Positions 1 to 11,819 of a DNA stretch of 64,000 bases are shown one piece after another. The position numbers were made by a program, and so were the translations under genes. The notes beneath the pieces are model-generated. The model saw nothing but the letters and a program-made list of their open reading frames with translations, was not told the origin of the DNA and ran no database searches. Source of the DNA: Malaya genurostris (taxonomy: Eukaryota; Arthropoda; Insecta; Diptera; Culicidae); NCBI RefSeq assembly GCF_030247185.1, contig NC_080572.1, positions 129,520,405 through 129,584,404 of the forward strand, written 5' to 3'. Position 1 is the first letter of the stretch, and every line of letters starts with the position of its first letter.

Positions 1-1886
1 CAATTCTGATAGCTAACCTGAAAAGTACGATCAGTTAAATAATTTTGAATCATTTTGATCAAATAAATAGGAAACTGGAAATCAGACATTTTTGCTATTA
101 AACCTTTGTGCCAAACACTGTCGAATGCTTTTTCTATGTCTAGAAGAACAACTCCAGTGGATAATCCAGAAGATTTATTTGATTTTATCATGTTCGTTAC
201 TCTGACAAGTTGATGAGTAGTTGAATGTTCATGACGAAATCCAAACTGCTCTGGTAAAAAAATTGAATTCTCATTTATATGAGTCATCATTCTTAACAAG
301 ATAATTTTTTCAAAAAGTTTACTGATAGAAGAAAGTAAGCTAATTGGGCGATAACTTGATGTTTCTGCTGGGTTTTTATCAGGTTTTAGGATAGGAATTA
401 CTTTAGCGTTTTTCCATCTTTTTGGGAAGTAAGCTAATGAAAAACACTTGTTGAAAATTTTAACCAGGAGTCTCAAGGCAACATCGAGAAGATTTTTAAT
501 AAGAATATTAAAAATTCCATCATTACCAGGAGCCTTCATGTTTTTGAGTTTCCTAATAATTGATTTAATTTCATCAAAATTCGTCTCAATAATGTCATCG
601 TGTGATAACACTTGGGTTGAAATATGATCATACTTCAGTGAGACTTCATTTTCAATAGGACTCACAACGTTCAAATTAAAATTGTGTACACTCTCGAACT
701 GCTGAGCAAGTTTTTGAGCTTTTTCGCCATTTGTAAGCAGTATTTGATTTCCTTCCTTGAGAGCAGGAATTGGTTTCTGAGGTTTCTTAAGAACCTTAGA
801 AAGTTTCCAGAAAGGTTTAGAATATGGTTTAATTTGTTCAACTTCTTTAGCGAAATTTTCATTTCGCAAAAGAGTAAATCTATGTTTAATTTCTTTTTGT
901 AAATCCTTAACTATGTTTTTCATAGCAGGATCACGAGAACGTTGATATTGTCGTCGACGAACATTCTTCAACCGAATGAGCAGTTGAAGATTGTCATCGA
1001 TGATAGGAGAATTTAATTTAGTTTGAGCTTTGGGAACTGAAAGATTTCTAGCTTCGATAATATAATGATTCAAATTATCAATTGCTGTGTCGATGTCCGC
1101 AGAATTTTCTAAAATAGTTTCATCATCCACATGATTTTCAATGTGAGATCTGTAATCCAACCAATTAGCTCTATGATAGTTGAAAATAGAACTAATTGGA
1201 TTAATTATAGCTTCGTTGGAAAGTCTGAATGTTACAGGAAGATGATCTGAGTCAAAATCAGCATGAGTAATCGGTTCACTACAAATGTGACTTTGATCTG
1301 TTAGAACCAGATCAATTGTAGACGGGTTTTTCACGGAAGAGAAACAAGTAGGATTACTGGGATGAAGAACTGTAAAGTAACCAGCTGAGAGTTGATTATG
1401 AAGTATTTTACCATTACTGTTATTTTGCCTACAATTCCACTGGACATGCTTAGCATTTAAGTCCCCTATTACGAAAAATTTCGATCGATATCTTGTAAGT
1501 TTTTGCAAATCGCCTTTAAAGAAATTTAATTGTTCGCCGGTGCATTGGAATGGCAAATATGCTCCAGCGATGAAATAAATTCCATGAATGGTTTCAACTT
1601 CGATTCCCAAGCTTTCAATAACTTTAGTATTGAAAGAAGGTAAAATTCGATGTTTAATTTGCCGTTGGACAAAAATGGCAACTCCACCACCAATTCCAGT
1701 AAACCTGTCAAATCGATGAACCACATAATGTGGATTACTTTTCAATTTTACATTTGGTTTAAGAAAAGTTTCTGTCACAATGGCAATATGAATTTTGTGA
1801 ACTTTGAGAAAATTATAAAATTCATCTTCACTCGATTTCAAAGATCGAGCATTCCAATTTAAAATATTCAAATAATTATTTAACAT
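1..1886 (-). CDS. Jockey-clade LINE ORF2 (endonuclease-reverse transcriptase), copy C, runs off the left edge
   Basis: Read on the minus strand from an ATG at 1886-1884, this is the N-terminal two thirds (about 628 codons) of the same ORF2 found complete at 33509-36160. Base 1 pairs with base 35394 of that copy and the two spans are both 1886 bp, so there is no net insertion or deletion. The part seen covers the apurinic endonuclease domain and the reverse transcriptase up to the block after the LDIEKAFDSVW motif; the FxDD box lies off the window. In the stretches compared base by base (1-240) differences are scattered and mostly synonymous, and no stop was found. The product would nick target DNA and reverse-transcribe the element RNA. 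Whether the ORF is complete cannot be judged from this window. Confidence 0.9.
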   Translation of the reverse strand, partial: MLNNYLNILNWNARSLKSSEDEFYNFLKVHKIHIAIVTETFLKPNVKLKSNPHYVVHRFDRFTGIGGGVAIFVQRQIKHRILPSFNTKVIESLGIEVETIHGIYFIAGAYLPFQCTGEQLNFFKGDLQKLTRYRSKFFVIGDLNAKHVQWNCRQNNSNGKILHNQLSAGYFTVLHPSNPTCFSSVKNPSTIDLVLTDQSHICSEPITHADFDSDHLPVTFRLSNEAIINPISSIFNYHRANWLDYRSHIENHVDDETILENSADIDTAIDNLNHYIIEARNLSVPKAQTKLNSPIIDDNLQLLIRLKNVRRRQYQRSRDPAMKNIVKDLQKEIKHRFTLLRNENFAKEVEQIKPYSKPFWKLSKVLKKPQKPIPALKEGNQILLTNGEKAQKLAQQFESVHNFNLNVVSPIENEVSLKYDHISTQVLSHDDIIETNFDEIKSIIRKLKNMKAPGNDGIFNILIKNLLDVALRLLVKIFNKCFSLAYFPKRWKNAKVIPILKPDKNPAETSSYRPISLLSSISKLFEKIILLRMMTHINENSIFLPEQFGFRHEHSTTHQLVRVTNMIKSNKSSGLSTGVVLLDIEKAFDSVWHKGLIAKMSDFQFPIYLIKMIQNYLTDRTFQVSYQN

Positions 1887-2095
1887 CACTGTTAAATTTT
1901 AAATTCATTATAATATTATTTGCAAATTTCCATCCGATTTGAAATGCTTCAAAAAGTGATGAAGTCGAATTCATTTGGATGACCATTTGAAAAAGTTGAT
2001 CTTGTAGGTAGATCATTTTATTTTCAGTTATATCGCCTAAATCGACTTCATTTAAAGAAGCGAATGGCATTGAAGGAATATTTGAAGGTAGACTG
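1876..2095 (-). pseudogene. 5'-truncated gag-like ORF1 tail of LINE copy C
   Basis: The last ~70 codons of ORF1, matching 33301-33519 of the full-length copy, overlap the ORF2 start by 11 nt exactly as in that copy. Similarity stops abruptly near 2095, inside ORF1, which is the usual 5' truncation of a LINE insertion. The 3' end is outside the window, so target duplication cannot be checked. Confidence 0.85.
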
Positions 2096-2420
2096 CATAT
2101 CCGGTTGCTCGTGACAATTCAAGACACTTTCCAGTCCCACAGATCATCACAAAGAATTAATTGAATTTTCTCCATGCCTTACCAACAGCATCAGGTTCAT
2201 CAAAATGGAAGTTGAAAAAAGTTTGCGCCGTCAATTACGACATTCAGCGGTCTCACGCAATGCGAAAACGAAAGTATTGTGTAGAACACATTTCTATACT
2301 AGTATGGGTGTCGTTTCGAAATATGTCGTGCGAAACAGAGTTATCACATGCATAGATTAATCTATATTTCATTTCTTTTGAAAAATACAGATTCAAATGT
2401 GGCGAAAGAAATAAAATTTT
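2096..2420 (+). repeat. Diverged copy of the histone-linked 3' module (R2)
   Basis: Shares with 8618-8760, 9655-9790 and 25178-25340 a block containing the words tttgcrccgtca, gcaatgcgaaa and atactagtatggg, ending in a short inverted motif around agattaatct. It is the most diverged copy and carries no coding sequence. Confidence 0.55.
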
Positions 2421-2592
2421 TTAACGCAGCAAAAACCACATTTATTTAAAAGGTGTTTTACTAAATATATTCAATATTTCCATGCGGATTATGAAACAAG
2501 TCAATATTTCCATGCGGATTATGAAAATCGAAAACTGTGTAATCTACTAGTACATTAATATGTAATCATTTACTTCACTTGGAAAATCTTAC

Positions 2593-3447
2593 CTTCAGCA
2601 ACCGCTTATTAGTCGCTCGAACAGCATGGTTGCAGCATTCCTGCTTCTCGAGTTGTGCTTCCCAACTTAGACGATCTTTCAATTTATAAAATGTTTTGGA
2701 GTCACCGTCGAATATTACTGGTGTCATTTTTATGCTGTCTTGTGCATACACGTTTTGAAACCCTTCAATTATTATGTCAGTTTCCATGGCTCCTGACGGT
2801 CCACTAAAATTTCGATAACAGTTGTGGCGTATAGTTCGTTGTATTTTTTCTTCCTTATCAGAAATGACACAATCTTTATTTCGAACTCCTCCATACAAAA
2901 TTTTGCCAGTTTCTTCTCCAACGATTGGAGCACAACCCGAAGCTGCATTATATTTTGTACCATATGAGCGGCTACTGTAACCGCTATCAGCCGATACTGC
3001 AACGAGCGGAAACCCTTCGTTATCGGTTTTTCCATTATCAAATTCTATTTCTTTTTCCTGGACTCTCGCACGGCTGAAAGATTCGTTCAATTTATGGTCT
3101 AATACGTCGTCTATTAATGGCTCTAGTTTATAAAAGGTACATTCGGCCATCATCCGAATATTTAATGATGACAGAAGTGTTAAAGTGGATGTATAGGTTT
3201 GACCACTTGTTATCGTGCCGAAGACTACATTCTTCGCTAGTTGTTTTTTTTTCATAGGATTTGAGTAATACCCCACAAATGATTGCGAACATCCTGCACA
3301 TTTGAAATGTATTTTGTCAACCATCGTCACACAAGAAGCGGACTCAGCAATTGGATATAAATCGCAGTTTTCACAAGTCTTAGAATGCCTAGCGGCGATT
3401 TCCCACGCCAAGAGATAGTCTGGTTCTACAATTCTATATCCATTCAA
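2593..3447 (-). CDS. Mutator-like transposase exon (partial), ends at a splice donor
   Basis: An open frame of about 285 codons resembles the central part of the Mutator-like transposase domain found in many arthropod proteins. It has two zinc-binding cysteine pairs near the N-terminus (CENC..., CAGC), the block HNCYRNFSGPSGAMETDI, and an acidic DGDS motif about 30 residues further on. Just before the stop at 2577 the sequence reads CTGAAG/GTAAGA on the minus strand, a near-perfect splice donor, so the coding exon probably ends at 2593 and the last codons before the stop are intronic. Upstream the frame stays open into the TA microsatellite at 3518, so the exon start is not fixed. No following exon was recognised between 2592 and 1, where a LINE has inserted. 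It may be a broken transposon or a captured exon. The family call comes from recalled conserved blocks. Confidence 0.65.
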
Positions 3448-3514
3448 CGAGTGCCAATTAGAGTGTTTTTTTGATGCAAAATGATGAACCCGTCTTGTAT
3501 GTGTCGAATTTCTA

Positions 3515-3719
<205 letters not shown>

Positions 3720-3721
3720 GT

Positions 3722-4520
3722 GTGTGAAATTACCTGTCGGATGATTCTAGTGTAGAACTTAGATGATTAGACGAGGAGCTTTGGTCGGTAGATTCTATTA
3801 AAAAAACATTTTTTATTCATTGATGTCTAGTCCATTGCAGTACGTATTGATGATTTTGTTTTCAATAGGTCATCAAAGTAATACTACTGTTACCAGTTGA
3901 ATATAAATTTATCTTAATTTTTATACGATTTGAAATATTATAGGATGCGTATGATTTCATAATATTCATCTGAATATCATTCAGATGGAAATATTGAAAA
4001 AGGCATATCATAATTGAGAGCCAAGAATCGTTTTAATTGTTTTGCTTAGATGGGTAATGCTGATTTTTTATTGAACACATCTTAATCAGTACCATTGACA
4101 GGAGTATACGGTCTCTCAGATACCAAAAGCAGTGGAAACGTTTAGACTAGAATTTTGTTAGTAGTCTATTTCTGTTATTGAAACCTAGTCTTTTTAAATG
4201 ATTTTTCTTATGTAGTTTACATTTAATGATTTTTCTTATGTATTTTTCTTATGTAGCTCGATTTTTTATTATGTAGTTTATGTAGTAGTGAAAAAACTAA
4301 TACAGGCTCAGGGTACAAACACTTTTCACGAAACTGTGTTGGTTTCGCACTTAGCAAAGGGATAATCAGGAATCAGAACAAAGCTCAAATGGCTCGTTCC
4401 CCGTGATATTTGGAGATTTGTGCTAGTTTCGAAGCTGCTAACAGATGATTTGACAGCAGTTAAGGCGGAAACTGGGTTATGATTGGCATCAAGCGAAAAT
4501 AACATTAGTTTATTAACGTT
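3722..4520. other. AT-rich stretch without recognisable features
   Basis: No coding frame, terminal inverted repeat or family match was seen. A short local duplication of a taatgatttttcttatgta-type word lies near 4193-4265. Confidence 0.5.
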
Positions 4521-4522
4521 TT

Positions 4523-4700
4523 TGTCCCGGGTTGGCGGCTAAATGCACAGGACGCTGGTCTTATAAGCCAGTTGTCGTATGTTCGAGCCCCGACCTGGAA
4601 GGATTCTTAGTGCCAGTAGGATCCATAGTACTAGCCATGCAATGATTCTGTACACTAAAATTCGGCTGCGAAGTCTGTTGAAACAGAAAGGCCAAAACAA
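4523..4700 (+). repeat. tRNA-derived SINE (tRNA-Ile-like head)
   Basis: The head has a box A-like TGGCGGCTAAATG near 4533 and a box B GTTCGAGCCCC at 4581-4591, the internal RNA polymerase III promoter. Between them 4555-4571 folds as a 5-bp anticodon-type arm with loop CTTATAA, giving anticodon TAT (Ile). The acceptor stem is not well formed, so this is not a functional tRNA gene. The body (rattcttagtg... to ...gttgaaacagaaaggc) recurs at 13831-13990 without the tRNA head, which supports a dispersed SINE family with a 5'-truncated second copy. Confidence 0.75.
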
Positions 4701-4898
4701 ACGAAGCGATTTTCACGATGCGAACGAATATCGAATCCAAATGCAACTGAACAGGCGTCGGTTCAAGCACAACTATCCGAATCCTTTTATGCAGAGTTCA
4801 GCTCAAATGTTGCTGGTATGTGTATACGAACGTAGCGTAGCAACAGGATACCGTTGGCCGGCAGGTTTTGCGCAACTCTCAATGCCTATATTGTTTGT

Positions 4899-4937
4899 AT
4901 TTTTTCTTTCTTTCTTTCTGTCTTTCTTTCTGTTACT
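4899..4937 (+). repeat. (TTTC)n microsatellite
   Basis: Imperfect TTTC/TTTCTG tetranucleotide run. Confidence 0.8.
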
Positions 4938-5149
4938 CTCGGTGGAAGGATATGTAAGAAACGAAGCCAACCTTATGCATTTATTCGTACATCTACGGAT
5001 TTTTCATTATCCTTCTCTTCAGATTTCACATCAGATATCTTTAGATATCTACAGAAAATATTAATATCGCACGTTTTTTCTGAGAACAGCCAAAAATACT
5101 GTCCTAATTCACTTTAAAAATTGTTATGGAAGGACGCAACTGAGGTATT

Positions 5150-5400
5150 ATAGCCACTCACTTTTCTCGGAGATCTATGAACCGATGTTTACAAGCTTGG
5201 ATTCAAATCAATGGTGTTAAAATTCCATAAAAATATCTTAACTTTCATTCGGATCCAACTACACGTTTCAGATGTATGGTACTTAGTGTAACAATGTCAA
5301 TTTGAGTATTTCTTCGTCGTTGCATCACTTTTACATAGAATTCTTATTCTAATATAATACTAATATAGTCACAAAGATTTGAGTTTAATAAAATATATTC
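5150..5400. repeat. Degraded MITE fragments
   Basis: 5158-5285 is a decayed copy of the 'ctcggagatggctgaaccgatttt' satellite-MITE unit seen at 58560-58700. 5300-5400 (cacttttacatagaattc..., ctaatatagtcacaa) matches 63140-63250. No coding sequence. Confidence 0.5.
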
Positions 5401-5489
5401 CTCTTATTTTTTAAATATAAATTATAAAATTAGCTGAAATTTTTATACATTTTGTTGTTGATTTCGTAACCTATTTTGAGTTTGTTTTT

Positions 5490-6725
5490 ATCAGAACATC
5501 ATTTTTATTAAAATTTTGCTATTGGATGAACTAATGGTTGCAGTAGTGCTTGTCAGAACTAACTCTCAAAAGGTCACGACAAGCAAGAATGTCTCGAACT
5601 GGGACATTGGATAGTCTACCTTGGGTACGCAAGGAATTTAATAGTTGAGATCTGACATCAAGATACTCCACGCATGTCCAAATGACGTGATCAATATCGC
5701 GAGAACCTTCGCCACAAGCACTAGTATAGGAAAGTCCAATTCTAAAGAGATGTGCATATAACGTGTAGCGATTGGATATGAGTCTTGACATCACACGAAT
5801 GAAATCCCTACTCACATCCAGTCCCCTGAACCATGCCTTTGTCGATATTTTAAGAATAATTGAATGCATCCACCGACCCAGATCACCTTTATCCCAAGAA
5901 GAATTCGTTAAAAGCGGCTCTTATATTGCATGGAATGGAGCAATGAGCTGGAACGCATCCTATAGTGATTTGTTAATTATTATTCAATATGTCGCTCAGG
6001 CACTGTTTTATTTTGCCCAAGAGAAACGGCTCATTCTTGCCAGTTATGCTTGAGTGAATGGCTTCAACTCCACTCAGACTATCTGTGAAGAGGAAATAAT
6101 GGTTGGGAGATAATGTGACGATTACACTCAAGCTATAATAAACACTGCTACTAACTCTGCTATATCGTGTCTGCTGCTGCTAACTCTGTTATATGTGTCG
6201 AAAAATATAGTTGAGTCAGATATATTTAGGAGGCTGACATGGATAGGAATATACCTTGAAGGGTTGATTTCCTGTGACATATGGTTAAAATATACTGTCA
6301 TGAATCTTGGTTGAGATTGAAGTTCAACTAGCCTTTTGAAGTTACTAATAACCAGGGGATTCAGTACCTCACATCTTATCAGGAGGCGTGATGAAAGCTC
6401 CCAAAAACGATCTTTCAATGGAAGAACTCTCGCCAGAACTTCAAGACTCATTGTATGTGTCGAATGCATGCAGCCTAAGGCAATTCGCAAACAACGGTGC
6501 TGAATTCGCTCAAGTTTGATATTATGAGAGTTTGCAGTGAAACGAAAGCAAACGCATCCATATTCCATCACATTCCAAACTACACTCCGAGGTATTTGAA
6601 AGATATAACTTGCGCGATAATTTTTTTCGTCATATGAAGCTGTACGGGATCATGCTTTCTTGAAAAGGTGACCAGCTTTGTTTTCTCCGCAGAGAATTCA
6701 ATACCCAGATGCATTATCCATTATC
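5490..6725 (-). pseudogene. Internally deleted LINE with RNase H domain (I/LOA-type), 5' truncated
   Basis: Minus-strand fragments follow the order expected at the end of an I- or LOA-type ORF2. First comes the end of the reverse transcriptase (EKTKLVTFSRKHDP, then FKYLGV). Next is the thumb/connection region from VMEYGCVCF onward (6571 down to about 6128). Then comes an RNase H domain with FTDSLSGVEAIHS (6079-6092 encodes the catalytic TD) and a GCVPAHCSIPCN block. Last is a C-terminal tail with HVIWTC (5869-5531). FKYLGV is joined almost directly to VMEYG near 6575, although the two are normally about 100 residues apart, so the copy has an internal deletion. Several stops and frameshifts break the reading frame. 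Confidence 0.75.
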
Positions 6726-7888
6726 CTTTATCATTCCTAAATCTTCGAATTTTCGAAACAAAAATTTTTAATTTAACAAACAAAAAATTTTAAATCTTCG
6801 AATTTACGGGCCCCCTAAAAAGTTCGTTTCTATTCTCCCATACTTCACTTCAATTTACTCTTCTGTCATTACACTTATAAAATTTCCTGTCATCAGCACT
6901 ATCAGTACTGCAATTTTATGAGGTGTTCAAAACTATGCGGACTCAGCAGAAAAATATTTTTTACAGCAAGGTTCTCAATTCGGCTTATCGTTTTTTACCT
7001 TGCGGAGAACATCAATCCGCTAATGTTTTTTCTACAAGAGATTTATTACAAATGATCAAGAAAAATCAAATAATAATAAATTTATATTTTCTGAATAAAT
7101 TCTGATGAACAATTTTCACCACGTTTACGAGTTGCGGGCTCTGCAATGGAAAAGCCATACGTCTTTTTACCATTTGGAGCAGGAAACAAGTAGATCAATT
7201 CTGAATTGAAAAAAAAATCGGCCGACGCCTCACTGTTTGGTAGAACTATACCATTGAGAGTGGATCGTTGTGGATTTGTAATTACTTAGGAATTGATATC
7301 GATTTTGCCCTGCAATTTAGGCTGCTTGGAAAGAAAAGATGACATCGAAAGACTTTGAAAAGAAACTCAATCGCATATTTCGCTCGATTTAGTTGATCAT
7401 GATCCATACCATTACTTGTGTGAAAATAGAAGATGACGAAATCAATTTTTACAAACCTACATGGAAATGAAATGTGAAAACTGAGTTTTTATCGATCTAA
7501 ATTTCAATAGCCTTCAATCGATTTCCCTCTGAGAAATCAAATTGAGTTCACGAGTAGATGAAACATCGTAGCAAACAAGGATCATCTTAATAATATCAAG
7601 ATTTTCTGAAGTTATTTGTTGCCTTTTATTATAGTTTAGCTTAAATACTCCGAAGAAAATATTGATTATATGAAAATCCTCACTTTCTAAGTACTGAATT
7701 AGAACAGGTCAATTATTTCTAAGAATTTTCCATGAGCGCTGTTTTGGATATAATTGAGAATTACAATCTATCCAATGTTTGAAAAAAAAAACAGAGCTGT
7801 TTCATTGTGTGATGCTGTCTTTCTAACATATCTCATAAATTTTTAATAAGCTGTTAGAAATAATTCAAACTTGCTTCACATTTCTTTT
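6726..7888. other. AT-rich stretch without recognisable features
   Basis: Nothing codes convincingly on either strand and no repeat shared with the rest of the window was recognised. Confidence 0.5.
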
Positions 7889-8290
7889 GTCGTGAATACG
7901 ACTTACTTTACTATGGGGCGCCTTTTCAAAATTTACCCTCTGAGAGAGTGATAAGTTTTTGATCGTGAATATCTCCTGTTATATCTAACGAATCAACATA
8001 ATTCTTGCTACATGCCATCGGAAATATGATCACAATTTTATGATAAAACTTTCAGTTGTGTGACATATTCTTAAATAGTTCACAATTAAACTTTTCTGAA
8101 ATGTTTGGTATAAACGAGTATCAAAGAAGATAATTCATAAGGCGCGTTTGCCTTTCTCGTATTTTGAAAGCTCATAGCTCAGTGATCTGTAGAAGGATTT
8201 ATATAATCTAACTACCAATAGAATCGAAAATCTTCAACTTGAACGTGTATTACAACATTATTGAAGTTTTTCAATAGTACACTATTGAAA
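7889..8290 (+). repeat. R1 module of the histone-linked composite, copy 1
   Basis: Starts with GTCGTGAATACGA and continues cttactttactatgggg... for about 390 bp to a short palindrome (ttcaatagtacactattgaa). The same module lies at 23947-24500 (with a fold-back) and inverted at 30515-30912; short variants are at 26783-26880 and 31560-31704. In copies 1 and 2 it leads directly into a histone-type promoter. Confidence 0.85.
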
Positions 8291-8320
8291 AACCTGTTTG
8301 ATTTAACCCATGACAGCACC

Positions 8321-8373
8321 AGCCAATCAGAACGCGAGATGTCTGTATCTATACAAGAGCATCCATATAAAAG
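8321..8373 (+). promoter_or_regulatory. Histone-type promoter: CCAAT box and TATA box
   Basis: AGCCAATCAGAACGCGAG (CCAAT at 8323-8327) is followed 39 bp later by TATAAAAG at 8366-8373. Spacing and sequence fit replication-dependent histone promoters. The identical arrangement is at 24528-24578. An H2B-like start codon follows about 125 bp downstream. Confidence 0.65.
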
Positions 8374-8499
8374 TTGAATGGATCATTTTTCCTACCATTT
8401 GCTGAGCAACTCTTCCAGAAACAAGACACACGACAGCAACATCTAGGACCTGTCGTCTCATTGTTTCCCGATATGAATGCACGAGACATCGTCAGCACA

Positions 8500-8619
8500 A
8501 TGACACCGAAAAAGGCAGCCAAAAAGTCCAGCAAGGCCCATTGCCGAAACAAGACACACACGAGAACCATCTCAGATCTCAATATTTCCTACCAAAAGAT
8601 TCATCAAGATGGGAGTTAA
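8500..8619 (+). pseudogene. Histone H2B N-terminal fragment, copy 1
   Basis: The frame starts MTPKKAAKKSSK, closely resembling the basic N-terminal tail of insect histone H2B, then changes into unrelated sequence (CRNKTHTRT...) and stops at 8617-8619. Two ACC-GGT-AGA-type codons present in the copies at 24735 and 24978 are missing here, and so is the stem-loop. It lies about 125 bp downstream of a CCAAT/TATA pair, where a histone start codon is expected. It cannot make a histone fold, which would need about 90 more residues. Confidence 0.7.
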
Positions 8620-8760
8620 AATAATTTGCACCGTCACTAACACATTCAATTACGAACGGCAATGCGAAAGCGAAAGTGATGATTTTGAACACATCTTTAT
8701 ACTAGTATACAAATATGCCGTGCGAAACAGAGTTGCCACAGATCAATATGTATTTTTGTC
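8618..8760 (+). repeat. R2 module, copy 1 of the composite
   Basis: Begins after the H2B fragment (gttaaaataatttgcaccgtc) and runs to gaaacagagttgccac. Shared with 9655-9790 and 25178-25340, always downstream of histone-like 5' sequence. Confidence 0.75.
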
Positions 8761-8902
8761 GCGATTACTTTAGTATGCGGCCGAAAACAAAAATTGTTAG
8801 AACAAATGTTTCCACTTGATTTGCGCATTCTACTTTCCAGGCGTATCAGAACTGGCTAAACTTAAAGCAATTCTAAATATTTCTTTATCACAGTGATGTG
8901 GT

Positions 8903-8918
8903 CATCCTGAAAAGGACG
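8903..8918 (-). promoter_or_regulatory. Histone mRNA 3' stem-loop of the H2A pseudogene
   Basis: On the minus strand this reads CGTCCT-TTTC-AGGATG, a 6-bp stem with one G-U pair and the metazoan TTTC loop. It lies shortly after the truncated H2A reading frame, the correct place and strand for the stem-loop that directs histone pre-mRNA 3' processing. Confidence 0.8.
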
Positions 8919-9174
8919 GGGTTTTCAACGGATGGCCAGCTGCAGATGGCGAGGGATGATTTTCTTTTTCGTTGTCATGGGCAGCGTTACCGGCCAATTC
9001 CAACACTTCGGCAACCAAGTACTCCATCACTGCCGCCAGATAGACCGATGCACCAGCACCTACACGCTCGGCCTAGTTCCCCTTCCGAGGCAAACGATGG
9101 ATTCTGCCGCCAACTGGGCACTTCAGACCAGCACGGTTTAAGCGGGACTTTGCCTTGCCCTTAACTGTTCCTCC
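8919..9174 (-). pseudogene. H2A: Histone H2A pseudogene
   Basis: The minus strand encodes a clear H2A core: GGTVKGKAKSRLNRAGL, then CPVGGRIHRL, AERVGAGASVYLAAV, MEYLVAEVLELAGNAA and, after a frameshift, IPRHLQLAIR. These are the N-terminal tail, alpha-1 helix, loop 1 and alpha-2 helix of H2A. It is dead: the start region is lost, an extra Gly sits in the PVGR motif, a TAG lies at 9073-9075 where Tyr is expected, and a frameshift follows the DN residues. The C-terminal third is missing and LAIR runs into the 3' stem-loop. It faces away from an H2B-type promoter at 9570, which matches the divergent H2A/H2B pairs of insect histone clusters. Confidence 0.92.
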
Positions 9175-9269
9175 TGTGTGCGTGTTTCTGCGTAAAAATT
9201 CCACAATACGCAGTCAACAGCTCGACGAGTCGTCGTCGACGACGACCAATTCAGTACTGGCTGCCGCTC

Positions 9270-9456
9270 ATTTTTTTTTTTTTTGCGTAAATATCTGTTT
9301 ATTAATCTTATTTTTGTGTATTACATCAACATTTTACAGTACAAGTGTTTTGACCCTTTGGCCTTTCATCTTTGTTGTTCATACGATTCGTTATTAATAT
9401 TAGGTGTTTTAGTTACTCTTGTTTTACATACTAATGTTTAATCATAATATTTATTT
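9270..9456 (-). mobile_element. 5'-truncated LINE 3' end inserted in the histone intergenic region
   Basis: A poly(T) run followed by 170 bp nearly identical to the 3' UTR of the LINE at 50265-53869. It is flanked by a perfect 13-bp target duplication, CTGGCTGCCGCTC, at 9257-9269 and 9457-9469. Only the terminal 3' UTR was copied. Confidence 0.95.
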
Positions 9457-9481
9457 CTGGCTGCCGCTCTGCTAACTCTCT

Positions 9482-9489
9482 CTTTTATA
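9482..9489 (-). promoter_or_regulatory. TATA box of the H2A pseudogene
   Basis: TATAAAAG on the minus strand, about 310 bp upstream of the H2A remnant today but about 110 bp once the LINE insertion and its target duplication are discounted. Confidence 0.55.
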
Positions 9490-9569
9490 TCGTTTCACTG
9501 TTTCCCGTTCTGCGTATAGGAAAGGAATTCTAACAAAGGGGAAGTCCGTCCACCGCTACCACTAGCTCG

Positions 9570-9640
9570 TATAAAAGGAAATGTGATGTGAGAAATAGCG
9601 TCATTTAAGTTAAAGCAGCTACTCTGTACGTACGTACGTA
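9570..9640 (+). promoter_or_regulatory. Divergent H2B-type promoter and 5' UTR without its gene
   Basis: TATAAAAGG at 9570-9578 is followed by gatgtgagaaatagcgtc and the word gttaaagcag. The same leader lies just upstream of the H2B-like start codon at 24735. Here it runs into R2 sequence instead of an H2B start, so the coding part has been lost. Confidence 0.6.
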
Positions 9641-9654
9641 GGTAGAAAAGCAGA

Positions 9655-9787
9655 TTTGTACCATTACTAACACATTCAATTACGAACGGCAATGCGAAAG
9701 CGAATGTTGAACACATCTTTATACTAGTATGGGGTCGTGTGAAAATATGCCTTGCGAAACAGGGTTGCCATATATTCAGATTAATCT

Positions 9788-9790
<3 letters not shown>
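9655..9790 (+). repeat. R2 module followed by ATT microsatellite
   Basis: Same module as 8618-8760, ending in attcagattaatctg. Confidence 0.8.
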
Positions 9791-9866
<76 letters not shown>

Positions 9867-9872
9867 CATTAT
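9789..9872. repeat. (ATT)n microsatellite
   Basis: Nearly uninterrupted ATT repeats with one ATC interruption. Confidence 0.95.
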
Positions 9873-10164
9873 TATTATTATTAGAATCACTCTTGCATAC
9901 CGAAGATCGTAGATACATTTCAGACCAGGCCATTGCAATTGTCTCGTACTGGAATTTCGAGAAGAATCAGATATCTTCGAACTTCATAGCTTCAATAAAA
10001 ATAAACTACAAATTTGTTGTACCTAGCTTCCTATATTAGCAAATTAAAAAGGAATTGTTTCAAGTTTGGAATATATAGTTGTAGAATAGTAGCTGTTTAA
10101 TGTAACTAATCTGTACTTTAATGTAGGTGTATCGCTTCAAATTCTATTAGTGAAAAAGAGGAAA

Positions 10165-10290
10165 GCTTGCACAATTCATACAATCAATCAACTAACTGAT
10201 ATTCGGAAAAGTGATGGGAGCGTGTCAGTTTTTTCGTATTCACGACATCCAGTTATGTCTCTGACATTACTCACCCGCCTTTTTTTTTTG
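10165..10290 (-). repeat. R3 dispersed repeat
   Basis: Nearly identical to 25350-25475, and inverted relative to 29757-29850 and 63305-63420. It contains the word TCGTATTCACGAC at 10234-10246, which is shared with R1, and ends tctctgacattac-cacccgc. Confidence 0.75.
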
Positions 10291-10299
10291 ACTGCATCA

Positions 10300-11819
<1,520 letters not shown>

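Noticed and set aside
4523..4592. A functional tRNA-Ile(TAT) gene
   Set aside because: No proper acceptor or D stem, and the sequence continues into a dispersed SINE body also seen at 13831.
8898..9164. Plus-strand frames over 8898-9164
   Set aside because: They are the complement of the H2A pseudogene; the minus strand carries the recognisable protein.
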